The notes below the pieces were generated by a model that ran no database searches, was not told the DNA's origin, and saw nothing but the letters and a program-made list of their open reading frames with translations. Positions 31,029 through 40,169 of a DNA stretch of 64,000 bases are shown piece after piece. The translations under genes and the position numbers were made by a program. Source of the stretch: Schizochytrium sp. CCTCC M209059. Taxonomy: Eukaryota; Sar; Bigyra; Thraustochytrida; Thraustochytriidae. Positions within the stretch are counted from its first letter, which is position 1, and every line of letters begins with the position of its first letter. The stretch covers positions 389,112 through 453,111 of the forward strand of contig KN805380.1 in assembly GCA_000818945.1 (NCBI GenBank), given 5' to 3'.

Positions 31029-32003
31029 TCATGGTTCGGCTAGGATTGTTGCCATCATAATAAGAAATCCTAGAAGAAAGCCAAGTAAGGCTGCTTTGGG
31101 CTCATTGTAGGCGATCGCCTCTGGTATCAACTCGCGAAATGAGACAGCCGTCATGATGCCAGCGACAAAACACAAAAGGTAAGACACTAGAAAAGGGTAC
31201 TTGCGAAAGTAGCTCTGGAAGACAGTGAGCGCAATAGCGGCCCCCAGAGGCTCGCTGAGCCCGCTAAGGAGAGCCATGCCAATGGCGTAAAATTTGCGGC
31301 CCGTGGCGGCATAAATAGGTACGGCAATGGCGAGTCCTTCGGGAACGTTGTGCAAGGCAATGGCAAGTGTGACGACAAATCCGAGCGAGTCAGATTTGAT
31401 GTTGGCCATGCTCACTGCGAGGCCCTCGGGAAAGTTGTGCGCTGTCAAGGTGACCATCATGATCATGCCGAGACGCAACTGCTTGACATTTGACGTTTGT
31501 GCCGGCGTCATTTCGTCGTCGTTCTTATGTGCCATCTTGCGATGAAACTGCGGCAGCATCATGCGTTCTGGCTGAGGCAGCATGCGCAGCAAGAGGTCAA
31601 AGATGAGGCCGCCCGCGATGGCCACCAGCGTTGGGTACAGGAAGCCGTCCTCTTGGACGAGGGGAATGTACATGTCAAAAACAGAAACAGTGAGCATGAC
31701 CGCTCCGGCTAGCGCCATGGAGAAGGCCATGTGTTTTGGTTTCGGTTTGCGATCGAGAAGGACAACAGAAAGGGCGCCCACGCCCGTTGCCAAGCCCGCG
31801 ATCATGCTCATGCTCAGCGCCGTCCAAAAGTCTCCCTGTCCGAGCTCGCTCTCGCGTGCGTGGACGCTCATCTGACCGTGAAGCTCCTGCACCATGGTCG
31901 TCAAGCTCGCTTCTGAAGAGTACGGCCTTGGCACTGCAGCACCTGCCGCAGCAGCAGCGCCGGCGCTGGCTGACGACGCAGAGGAGCCGAGGTCCAGGTC
32001 CAT
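31029..32003 (-). CDS. ZIP-family metal transporter (ZupT/GufA-like)
   Basis: A 324-residue multi-pass membrane protein that would import Zn2+ or related divalent metals into the cytosol. ATG at 32003. After an Ala/Ser-rich N-terminus of about 55 residues come roughly eight hydrophobic segments. The two family signature helices carry the metal-binding motifs HNFPEGLAV (His189) and HNVPEGLAIA (His218), which in ZupT/ZIP11-like proteins form the binuclear metal site. A late segment 'SFRELIPEAIAYNEPKA' also fits this group. Length is typical of the GufA branch. Which membrane it sits in (plasma membrane or an organelle) cannot be read from the sequence. A (GAGC)n element lies about 55-80 bases upstream. 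Confidence 0.92.
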   Translation of the reverse strand: MDLDLGSSASSASAGAAAAAGAAVPRPYSSEASLTTMVQELHGQMSVHARESELGQGDFWTALSMSMIAGLATGVGALSVVLLDRKPKPKHMAFSMALAGAVMLTVSVFDMYIPLVQEDGFLYPTLVAIAGGLIFDLLLRMLPQPERMMLPQFHRKMAHKNDDEMTPAQTSNVKQLRLGMIMMVTLTAHNFPEGLAVSMANIKSDSLGFVVTLAIALHNVPEGLAIAVPIYAATGRKFYAIGMALLSGLSEPLGAAIALTVFQSYFRKYPFLVSYLLCFVAGIMTAVSFRELIPEAIAYNEPKAALLGFLLGFLIMMATILAEP

Positions 32004-32054
32004 CCCAAAGCCGGCGTCGTTTCGATGTCTGCTGGCTCTACCACTTGATGTCCT

Positions 32055-32084
32055 TGCTCGTTCGTTCGTTCGCTCGCTCGCTAG
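32055..32084 (-). promoter_or_regulatory. CTAGCGAGCGAGC element upstream of ZIP gene
   Basis: The coding strand reads CTAGCTAGCGAGCGAGCGAA, then CGAACGAG, beginning about 80 bases and ending about 52 bases before the ATG at 32003. Same motif and orientation as upstream of the PKA-R and coiled-coil genes. Confidence 0.4.
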
Positions 32085-32233
32085 CTAGCGTGCTCGCCAG
32101 CGTGCGAGGGCGACTGCGTGCGCCTCGCGACTGCACACCAACCCTGCGTCGGTCGTCGCGCACGTCAAGAATAATCAAAATTGAATGATAGAATCGTAGC
32201 CTGAGGCCTCGTCTCTGGCCTCCTCATCGAAAG

Positions 32234-32335
32234 TTATGCAATAGTGTATGACGAAGGGATGCCGGGAGCGGGAGGCGCTGCACGCAAGTGCAAAACCTTC
32301 GTCCGCGGCGGCGATGGTGGTGGTGCCGTTGTTGC

Positions 32336-32366
<31 letters not shown>

Positions 32367-34429
32367 AATGGTGGATTGTCGTTGCTCTTGCTGAATTCAG
32401 GCTTGATGTCCATTGCTAATAGCCTATTAAACTGGTTAAAGCGAATGTCTGGGCACGATGGTGCGATTCCCGCGGAACGCAAGGTTGCATCAAAGTCAGC
32501 ACGATCGAGACTGGCATTTTCAGTCTCGCACAGACGCTGATAGAGGTCTTCAGCGGGCAATGGCTGGCCTTGCTTCATGAGCAGATATGCACTATTGACG
32601 CTTTTACGCCTCGTTTTGACGCACGCAATCGCATGCCGAGTCGAGCGCTTGCTCTCACGAGTTGAATCGCTGGATTTTTCTTGCTGCTCTGTCTTTGTTT
32701 CATGTACATCTTGTCTCTCTACAGTTGACAATGTTGCATGGGCTCGACGAGGCGCGCTTTGCTCTACATGCGGTGTGGTTGACGCATACACTGATGACAC
32801 GAGGGCCGGCTGTGATTTGCGAGGCTGCCATGGAAATAAGCCAGAGGACTTTTTCTCTTCGCTTGCCATCGGTTTGGCGAACGAGTCAAATGTGCAGGTT
32901 CCCGAGTTTGTGGCAATAAGTCTTTGTAGAGTTTGAGTCTCTGCAGAGCTGAGACTGAGTCCGAGACGCGACAGATTAGCCACAGCTTTCTCTGCAGAGA
33001 GAGGACCATTGCGATCACGGTCGATGACCTGCAGGTAGACATCGCGAAGAGAGTGTCGCCGACATTCGGCCCAGTCACGGAGTTTGGCCGCGACTCGTGC
33101 TTGCTCGAGATCCCGTGGCTGACGAAACTCTGCGCGCGTATCAAATTTGGCCTCGTCTTCCCAGAGCGCATGTGTCACGGGCTGCTCGCACTGGCCAAGC
33201 ACGACTTTCGAAAAGGCGCTTTCATTGAGACCGGTGGCACTTGCGCGCGGCGCGGCTCGCTTGAGTTCTTCGATGAGAACGGCCCTGTCTCCGGCGGAGA
33301 CTTGCATGCCAAGGTTGCGCTCGAGATGCGCAAGAATCGAAGCTCCTGTGACGCGACCGTCCCCACCTTTGCAGGAACTGAACGCGAGACGAGGGTTACC
33401 CTGCGATGCCGCGAGCAGACGAGGCCCAAACATTCGCTGCATCGCAAGGCGACGGCGATGCGCGCCATTGACCTGATGAACACTTGTATCCGGCATGACG
33501 GCACGTGCAGTTTGAGCGAGGTCATCAAGTAGTCGATCGTAGTGAATTTCGGATCGATTATCTCCTTGGTACGCGCGCGCCAGCACATCAAGGTCTTTAG
33601 AAGCCAAGTTGAGACCAGCACGCTCAGAAAGCACGCGCTGAAAGTCGGCCCGGCCTAGATGACGCTTATTTGCGCTATCTGCTTCGTGAAAGAGGTCTTG
33701 GAGACGGCTGACATCCTCGCCGTATGTGTCTAGAAGACGCGAAGTGATCTTGCGAACGATAGACGTCTTGACCCGTCGTCGGCCTTGCGTCTGTGCGTGG
33801 TTGGGCGACTCGATATTCGTTTTGCAGTGCCAATCCATGATTTGCTTGGGAGTCGATTTCGCCACACTCTCGTAATGGATAAGATTTTTGGAGCACTTGC
33901 CCATGAACGCTGCCTTGGCACTCGCAGGGACTGCTCGTTTGCGAGGTGAGTTCGGGGTCAAGAGATGTTCGGTCGTGGGATCAGAAGGCCCATCACCTGG
34001 GCGCAACAAGGCTCGCACGGGGCCAGAGTCATTGCTGGACATGTTGCGTGGACGTGAAGGGAGCCTTGAGGTCAAAGTTGATGAAGCACTTGCCGCTGAG
34101 CCGTCTTTGAGAACACCTGAAACCTCGGCAGATAAATTTTTGAAGTTCCGCATACTCTTGCGTGAGTTGACACAATGCTGTTTGGCGTGTGAGGGCTTTT
34201 GTTTATACGGATGAGCTGGCGATGACGGCATGGCTCTCGCTATGTGCAGATTATCCGCCTTCGGGGACTCTGCAGCCGCCTGGGCTCGGGCCTGCATCCC
34301 AACAATGGACCGCAAGACATCTTTGCCTGCGAGCTCTTGCAGACGGTTCACTTGAGCGGCTGTGAGGTTGAGCCCGAGAGCCCCTAGGCCGTGCGCCAGA
34401 CCTCGCACGGACTCCGCATCGCGCTGCAT
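32234..34429 (-). CDS. Multi-EF-hand-like protein (possible EFCAB6-like); 5' end uncertain
   Basis: The coding frame continues upstream of 34429 to about 34570 without an ATG. The first in-frame ATG is at 34429, giving 731 residues, but the sequence before it (SRKKFQRSNLSPPARDNLE) looks coding, so an upstream exon is likely; CACTGCAG on the coding strand near 34545 is a possible acceptor. The protein has several degenerate EF-hand pairs: 'LFHEADSANKRHLGRADF', 'YLQVIDRDRNGPLSAEKA' and 'RLCETENASLDRADFDATL', each followed by helix-rich sequence. Few loops keep all the Ca2+-ligand positions, so calcium binding is doubtful for most. Repeated imperfect EF-hands in a long basic protein resemble EFCAB6, a flagellar microtubule-associated protein; this is a guess from architecture. 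The C-terminus is a Pro/Thr low-complexity tail. Confidence 0.62.
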
Positions 34430-34980
34430 AGCTCGTTCTAGCTTTCTTTGCGCGACGATGTTCTCGAGATTGTCTCGTGCCGGGGGCGACAAATTTGACC
34501 GTTGAAATTTTTTGCGGCTCACCCAGCCTGACACTGCCTGCAGTGAGTGCCGTGCCAGCCGGTATGAATTCTACTGTCAGTCAGCCATTAGGGGAATTAT
34601 ATCATGTAATCGTGGGCGATGGCCATTGGTACGGACGGCTGACAGTACAGTAAGGGGGGCACATTTCTGGTATTCATCGCTCGATGGAGAACGCCAAGTC
34701 GGAATATAAGAAGGACGCAGCACGCGCACCGGCCGTCACGGTCGCATGGCCTAACTACAATCATGATGTCCTAAGGCATTATACAAGAAAGAGCCAAGCG
34801 TAGGAATAAGTTGACAAGATGATTTTCATTTTTACTTTTTCACAATTGGTGTTTTTCTTTTTAACAAAACAATGCCAATGTCAACGTGGCGTTGTCAAGA
34901 AGCTTTCAGAGCACCCACGCAGTGTTGCAAGGGGGCTACTCGCATTACGAGGGAGGGTGAAAGCGAGAAGTAGCGACTCT
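34430..34980. other. Intergenic: upstream of EF-hand-like gene and 3' flank of small lysine-rich gene
   Basis: The part to about 34570 may be coding (see the EF-hand-like gene). The rest is AT-richer, with no further gene seen. Confidence 0.5.
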
Positions 34981-35124
34981 CTACTTCTTGGCCTTGGGGG
35001 CAGCCTTCTTCTTGCCGCCGGCGGCCTTCTTGGGCTTGTCCTCGGCGATGGCCTTGGCGCCCTTGGGCATCTTGGCGGCCTTCTTGGAGCCCGCCTCCGC
35101 AGCCTGCTGCTTGCCGTCAGCCAT
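34981..35124 (-). CDS. 47-residue lysine/alanine-rich protein, copy 1
   Basis: A small, strongly basic protein starting MADGKQQAAEAGSKKAAK and ending in GGKKKAAPKAKK. The frame extends upstream, but the ATG at 35124 gives the same product as the inverted copy at 36046-36189; the 144 bases are identical by eye, including synonymous sites. Its composition (Lys, Ala, Pro, Gly) matches the tail of linker histones, with no globular domain. A DNA- or chromatin-binding role is inferred from that. Upstream, 66 bases before the ATG, is the motif ACCTGCAACTCGA shared with three other genes in this cluster. Codon use is strongly biased to AAG and GCC, which suggests high expression. Confidence 0.75.
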   Translation of the reverse strand: MADGKQQAAEAGSKKAAKMPKGAKAIAEDKPKKAAGGKKKAAPKAKK

Positions 35125-35189
35125 TCTTCTTGTTGGTGTTGCTTGAGTTGCTTTTTGAGCTTGCTTGTGTTTTGCTTTCTTGGGGGTCG

Positions 35190-35202
35190 TCGAGTTGCAG
35201 GT
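35190..35202 (-). promoter_or_regulatory. ACCTGCAACTCGA motif (lysine-rich gene copy 1)
   Basis: Coding-strand ACCTGCAACTCGA, ending 66 bases before the ATG at 35124. Identical in all four basic-protein genes of this cluster. Confidence 0.55.
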
Positions 35203-35258
35203 CTGCTGCGATCTGCCTCGCGGCCGCCTCCAGCTTCTCGCCTTTGCATCCCTATTCC

Positions 35259-35911
35259 TCAAGGCGAGCCTCGTCGGCTCTTGCTCCTTTCCTCGGCATT
35301 GCCTAGCAAATCAAGCCTAGGTTTACATACCTGCAACGCAATGCAATGCGATGCAATGCAATGCAATGCAATGCAAAAGGGCGCGGGCGGGCGGAGTTAA
35401 GACCTCGCCTATCTTAAGCGCCTTACGCGTCCTAAGTTTCGGAAAGATCCGGACGAACGGCCAGGCCGCCCCCACAGCGACTGTCCGGCTCCCGCAGCCG
35501 GCTTCCCGCGCCTGCTCGCGCGGCTCTGGCGCAGACCCATGCGCCCGCAGCCCGCGCTGACTCTTCGGCGGTAGGCGGCGAAGCTGACGCGGAGCGCGAG
35601 AGAGCGAGATCGCGAGAGAGAAATCCGGACCGGGCCCGAGAGCGGCCACCATACTGGCAGCGGAGTTCCTCTCTGCAGCTTGCACGGTGCTGACTGGCCG
35701 GACGGCTGGAGAAAGAAGGCGTCTTCGAGCCGACGACGCTTCTGGGCAAAGGCTGAGTGCCCGAAAAGCCGGCCGGCCGTTGCCAGCCTGCATTGTCAGG
35801 AGAGAGGCTGAGATCTTGAGATCTAGCCGCTGCGATGCCGGCGGAGAGGGCTGTCGGTCGGCCGGCCGCTTGGAAGGTACTTTTCCAGAAGGACTGCTAG
35901 GGAAAAGCAGG
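35259..35911. other. 653-base spacer between inverted arms (shared bidirectional upstream region)
   Basis: Lies between the divergent identical genes and so must drive both. It contains an (ATGCA)n run at 35331-35376 and CpG-rich DNA. No gene seen. Confidence 0.6.
35331..35376. repeat. (ATGCA)n microsatellite
   Basis: About nine copies of ATGCA/ACGCA, starting from CTGCAACGCA, a sequence close to the shared ACCTGCAACTCGA motif. Confidence 0.85.
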
Positions 35912-35967
35912 GGAATAGGGATGCAAAGGCGAAAAGCTGGAGACGGCCGCGAGGCAGATCGCAGCAG

Positions 35968-35980
35968 ACCTGCAACTCGA
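35968..35980 (+). promoter_or_regulatory. ACCTGCAACTCGA motif (lysine-rich gene copy 2)
   Basis: Ends 66 bases before the ATG at 36046 and is preceded by GATCGCAGCAG, which is partly shared with the other copies. Confidence 0.55.
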
Positions 35981-36045
35981 CGACCCCCAAGAAAGCAAAA
36001 CACAAGCAAGCTCAAAAAGCAACTCAAGCAACACCAACAAGAAGA

Positions 36046-36189
36046 ATGGCTGACGGCAAGCAGCAGGCTGCGGAGGCGGGCTCCAAGAAGGCCGCCAAGA
36101 TGCCCAAGGGCGCCAAGGCCATCGCCGAGGACAAGCCCAAGAAGGCCGCCGGCGGCAAGAAGAAGGCTGCCCCCAAGGCCAAGAAGTAG
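36046..36189 (+). CDS. 47-residue lysine/alanine-rich protein, copy 2
   Basis: Same protein as the gene at 34981-35124, in the opposite orientation. Identical nucleotides over the whole coding region imply a very recent duplication or continuing gene conversion. ATG at 36046 in the context AGAATGG; TAG at 36187. The 5' flank is CA/A-rich (CAAGCAACTCAAGCAACACC), like a 5' leader. Likely a nucleic-acid-binding chromosomal protein; no named family recognised. Confidence 0.75.
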   Translation: MADGKQQAAEAGSKKAAKMPKGAKAIAEDKPKKAAGGKKKAAPKAKK

Positions 36190-37172
36190 AGAGCCGCTAC
36201 TTCTCGCCTTCCCTCGTAATGCGAGATGCTTCTTGCGTGATCACGCGCAAGAAGCTTTTGTCCAACCAGCCGACATGACGTGTATAAACAAATTGTGAAA
36301 AAAAGTAAAAAGATGTTGTCGATGTCATGCAATCTGAGACTGATTGGCTAGGTCTGTGTATCTGCTTGCCAAGTATTCCTCTTGAGCAACGTAGTAGTCT
36401 AGTTTTATATTGAAAAGGGAAAGAAGAAGAGTGCTCCGTAGAACTTGATCAGGTGCATCGAGGTCACGCCTTTCGGAGATCTGGTCGAAGAGAATGATCC
36501 GATTGAGCCATTCCGTCAATTTCATTGTCCGTCCGTTTCATTTCTTATTTCACCCAACTCTTCTGTGGAAACGAGCGCATGATTGTGAACCCGTGCTAGC
36601 TCACACATCATCAATTATTACCTTGCACCCTGTGTATTCGCTCCGAGGGGCTATCACACAACATGGGCAGAATCAACTACAAAACAACGATCGACAGACC
36701 TCGGAGCCGTTGCGCCAAGACCCTAGAAGCACACCTCAGGCTGCTTTTCTCCAATAAAAGAATGAGTCGAGACGACGGCAAAAATCGCCGCTCGCTATTT
36801 CTGCTGGAGAAAACTTCTGCAAGACGCTGCAAACGCTACGAGCACCTCGGTAACAGACAGAGTCCTTGAGATTACGAATGGCGGCTTTCAAAAACGATTG
36901 TATCCTTTCGTAATAGAACGATTGAGTCGTCCTAAATCGACAAGTTGGGCCGACTTTTTTCCATCATTCCCCGGAGACCATCCCAACTCGCTTCACAGTT
37001 TCCTGAGACGCGAGACTTGACCCATTTCCTCCAAAAAGCTGAGATGATCATACATATGCTGACAACTCATCTGTTTCATAATTATTTTGGTTTTCGTAAT
37101 CTTCTCGTCAGAGTCGTCTGCAAGCCACACCATCAAGGAAGGGTTGGCGAGGGACAAGGTGGGTTTGACGAT
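36190..37172. other. Intergenic between lysine-rich gene copies 2 and 3
   Basis: About 980 bases, AT-richer than the coding DNA, between convergent genes. I see no gene or notable repeat. Confidence 0.6.
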
Positions 37173-37325
37173 CTACTTTTTGGCCTTGGGGGAAGTTGCC
37201 TTCTTCTTGCCGCTTGCGGCCTTGCTTGGCTTCGAGGCAAAAGCCTTGGAAGCCTTGGGGATCTGGGGGCCCCTCCTCTTGGAGCCCGCCTCCGCAGCAG
37301 GCTGCTGCTGCTTGCCGTCACCCAT
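37173..37325 (-). CDS. 50-residue lysine-rich protein, diverged third copy
   Basis: Paralogue of the two 47-residue proteins: it begins MGDGKQQQPAAEAGSKRRG and ends GKKKATSPKAKK, with several substitutions and small insertions. The ATG at 37325 matches the position of the other starts. The same ACCTGCAACTCGA motif lies 59 bases upstream. Divergence from the identical pair suggests an older duplicate with a preserved frame, hence probably still expressed. Confidence 0.68.
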   Translation of the reverse strand: MGDGKQQQPAAEAGSKRRGPQIPKASKAFASKPSKAASGKKKATSPKAKK

Positions 37326-37383
37326 TTTTGCTGTTGGTGGTGTTGCTTGAGTCCGCCTGAGACTGCTTGCGTCTGTGTGGAGG

Positions 37384-37396
37384 TCGAGTTGCAGGT
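37384..37396 (-). promoter_or_regulatory. ACCTGCAACTCGA motif (third copy)
   Basis: Coding strand reads GCAGCAGACCTGCAACTCGA, exactly as in copy 2 over these 20 bases, and ends 59 bases before the ATG at 37325. Confidence 0.55.
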
Positions 37397-38918
37397 CTGC
37401 TGCCATCGACCTCGCGCGAAGTCTCTCGCTTTCTATTCAATCAAGCAACCTGACATGACGCAGGTCGGGCTTGGACATGGCAAGCAAGACCAGGCTACGA
37501 CATCGCAGGCAATTGCCTTGCTTTTGCGCCTAGCAGAGTCTAAAAATATATCCTCCTTTGTCATCATAAGGCGGCGCCTCGAGTACTGGCGCGCCAGGCT
37601 ATTCTCCGAATCCTGGACTCGTAGGTACGTGCGTCCCCTTCCTGCCTGCCCTGGCTGCTCGCGAGTCGCCGCCGACGACCGGCCAGGCACACTTCGCCCG
37701 CGCGGGCGCGCTCCTTTTTGCCCCAGAAGCGTCGCCGCCTTCGCAGCCTCCTTCCCCGCCTCCGCGCCTACCGCCGCCGCTCGCGCAGCTGTGGGGGACG
37801 CGTCGCGCGAAACTAAGAGTCCCTCCGCAGTGGCGTGTCTTTCGCGTCTTTCCCTCCGCCGCTCGTCTCTCGCCCCTGCGAGCAGAGGCAGCTCGCTCGC
37901 TCGCTCGCTCGCTGGCTGGCTGGCTGGCTCTGGCCGGCCGCAGCGAGAGCCCAGGCAGGCGCCAGCGCGTCGGCTTTCTCGCCGCGTCCTCTCGTCTCGC
38001 GCGTCGCGCCGCCGCGTCTCCGGCTTCTCGCGCGGCTCGCTTCGCCGCCAGGCGACGCGCCGGTCGTACCGTTTGCGCTAGCAGGAAGCTAGCCACGCGG
38101 AGAAAGAAAGAAGCGCTGCTGCGCGGCGCTCGCAGCGCCTCACCACCGGGCCGCGCTGCGGGCAGCAGTGGGAGCAGCCAGTCGGAAGCGGGCCGGCGCG
38201 AAGAGGCCGCCGAGGTCGTAGTCGAGGCGCCCGGGGCTCCTCGGCGGTGCTCGCTCTCGCGAAGTGAAGCTGACTGCGACCATTGGCGAGCGCCCGCAGG
38301 CCCTGCTGCCCACCATGGCCACTGCCGCTGCGCGGGAGGCGGCCGGCTGGCTCCCGGCCCCGTCGGCGTAGCTGGGGCCTAGGGACCGCTAGCGGCGCGC
38401 GCCCGTGGCCCGCAGCGGGATCCCGCCGTAGCTGGGCGGTAGGACCTGTGTACGTGGCTGCGGGAAAGCGGCCAGGTGTTCGGGGCGCGCTGGTGAAGTT
38501 TGGCCGGGGAACGCGCGGGAACGAGTAGGGGTGGATAGAGGGAACGGTAGGAGCCGCGTCCGCGCCGGTTCTGGGGGAAGGCGAGGCGCGTGTGGGCGTA
38601 CCGGTCCGGATCTTTTCATCTTGCGAAGTAACCCTGCAACGCAAGCATGGGAGCGGCTAGCGCGCGCGGTAGGCGCGGTACCCACAGCGGGCGCGGAGGC
38701 GCGAAGAGCGGGACGCAGCCCGAAGAGGCGCGGATCGGCGGCGAAGGAGCGTGTGGGCGCGAGCCGGCGGGGATGTCGCGCGGAAAGGGGCGGCAATGAG
38801 GGCCGCGGGGCGCGGAGAGGGCCGGCGCTGAGACGCGAGGCATGAGCCGCGCGCAAGCAGGGCGAGGGAAATCCGCGCGCGGCGGCGGCGGCGGCGCGCG
38901 GCGAGGATAGGATCGCAA

Positions 38919-38931
38919 ACCTGCAACTCGA
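38919..38931 (+). promoter_or_regulatory. ACCTGCAACTCGA motif (H1-like gene)
   Basis: Reads GGATCGCAAACCTGCAACTC, then GA; it ends about 105 bases before the ATG at 39036. Confidence 0.55.
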
Positions 38932-39035
38932 TCACTTCAAAAAGCACTTAGAGCAAGAGCAAGAGCAAGAACAAGAGCAAGAGCAAGAGCAGCCGCAGCA
39001 GCAGCGAGAGAGAGAGAGAGAAAAAAAGAACAAGT

Positions 39036-39485
39036 ATGAGCAGCGCAGCCATCGCCATGCCCGTCGGAGACCGCGTGCTGCGCAAGCGGCCCGTCGTGGA
39101 GAAGGACACGACCCCCATGGAGACCGCCGAGGTCAAGCCCAAGAAGGCGCGCAAGGCGGCCGCCCCCAAGGCCGCCGCCCCCAAGGCCGCCGCCGCCGCC
39201 AAGCCGGCCAAGGAGAAGAAGGCGCCCGCCGCCAAGAAGGCCCCCGCCGCCAAGAAGGCTGCCGCCGCGCCCAAGGCTGCCGCCGCGCCCAAGGCCAAGA
39301 AGGAGAAGGCCCCTGCCGCCGCCAAGAAGGCGCCCGCTGCGCCCAAGGCCAAGAAGGAGCGCAAGCCCGCCGCCTCCAAGGCCAAGAAGGAGGAGGCCAA
39401 GCCCGTCGAGGAGGCCAAGCCTGAGGAGGTCAAGCCTGCCGAGGAGCCTGCCGTCGTCGAGGAGACCAAGGAGGAGGCCAACTAA
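39036..39485 (+). CDS. Histone H1-like AKP-rich protein
   Basis: A 149-residue protein made almost wholly of Ala, Lys, Pro and Glu. A short N-terminus MSSAAIAMPVGDRVLRKRPV is followed by repeated AAPKAAAPK, KKAPAAKK and PKAKKE units (about 30-120), then an acidic Glu/Val/Pro tail (about 120-149). This is the composition of a linker-histone C-terminal domain without a visible winged-helix globular domain, as seen in several protists. Expected role: binding linker DNA and compacting chromatin in the nucleus. Codons are almost all GCC, AAG and CCC, suggesting strong expression. A (GA)n stretch and CAAGT precede the ATG, and the cluster's 13-base motif lies about 105 bases upstream. Confidence 0.8.
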   Translation: MSSAAIAMPVGDRVLRKRPVVEKDTTPMETAEVKPKKARKAAAPKAAAPKAAAAAKPAKEKKAPAAKKAPAAKKAAAAPKAAAAPKAKKEKAPAAAKKAPAAPKAKKERKPAASKAKKEEAKPVEEAKPEEVKPAEEPAVVEETKEEAN

Positions 39486-40169
39486 GCGCGCCTTTGCTCT
39501 CTTGAATCTCAAACTTTTTTTTTACCCGATTCACGAGCCCTGTGCCCACGGCTGGGCAAGAGAAAAGAGAATCGCGATTCCGTTCTGAGCTTACTTGCTC
39601 TGCCTTCCTGCCTGCCTACCTGCGCGCAGATCTAATCTGGTTTGGTTGGGTCTCATTGCGTTTTGATGGGGGGAAAGAAGGTTCCAATGCAAGCCTAGAA
39701 CTTATCCCATTGTGTGTATGATGATGATGCAAAATATTACGGTTATTTGCCTGTTCGATCCCTTTTCTTGTTTGCGTGTACAGCAAAACGATGACGTTAG
39801 CAATCTAAAGTGTGGCAAACCCGCTGGTTTGCATCGCACTTTTTCTAAACTTCATGAATTCGCCCAGGCGATGTCAATATGCACGCCCCTTACAAGTCAG
39901 TCCCCATGGGTCTTTCGCAGTAGAAAGCTTCTTGGCCACCTTTACATTACAATACCCTGATCTTTCACCCCGATCCGCCGATTGTCATACAAATTCCTTG
40001 GCGTGCAAAAGCATGCTCCACACTATATCGGGTTCTCCATGTTATCACCTTCTCCAAGAGGCAGCAGTTACATTCATCAAGGGCTGAACACAAAGCTTTA
40101 AGGAGATCAGAAAATCAGAATCTTAAGGTATTATGTAAACGCAGCAACCGGGCGGAAGTGCCCATCCAT
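39486..40169. other. Intergenic between convergent basic-protein genes
   Basis: About 680 bases of 3' flank. No gene seen; short open frames here are AT-rich and without coding character. Confidence 0.6.

Larger units (their letters stand above)
34939..35258. repeat. Left arm of a 320-base inverted duplication
   Basis: Reverse complement of 35912-36227, with only a few differences outside the coding part. It covers the whole small lysine-rich gene, its 5' flank and part of its 3' flank; homology ends near CTCGCATTACGAG on one side and GGAATAGGG on the other. Confidence 0.92.
35912..36227. repeat. Right arm of the inverted duplication
   Basis: Partner of 34939-35258; see that entry. Two differences are visible in the outermost 40 bases, none in the 144-base coding part, and a few in the 3' flank. 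Confidence 0.92.
37326..39035. other. Intergenic, CpG-rich, between divergent basic-protein genes
   Basis: About 1.7 kb. The middle (37.65-38.9 kb) is very GC-rich with many open but implausible frames. Two copies of the shared 13-base motif lie at its ends, and a (GCTC)n/(GGCT)n run sits near 37885-37930. No gene recognised. Confidence 0.55.

Noticed and set aside
34981..35262. 93-residue version of the first lysine-rich protein
   Set aside because: The inverted identical copy and the diverged third copy agree on the internal ATG, and the extension covers the shared upstream motif, which is better read as leader or promoter.
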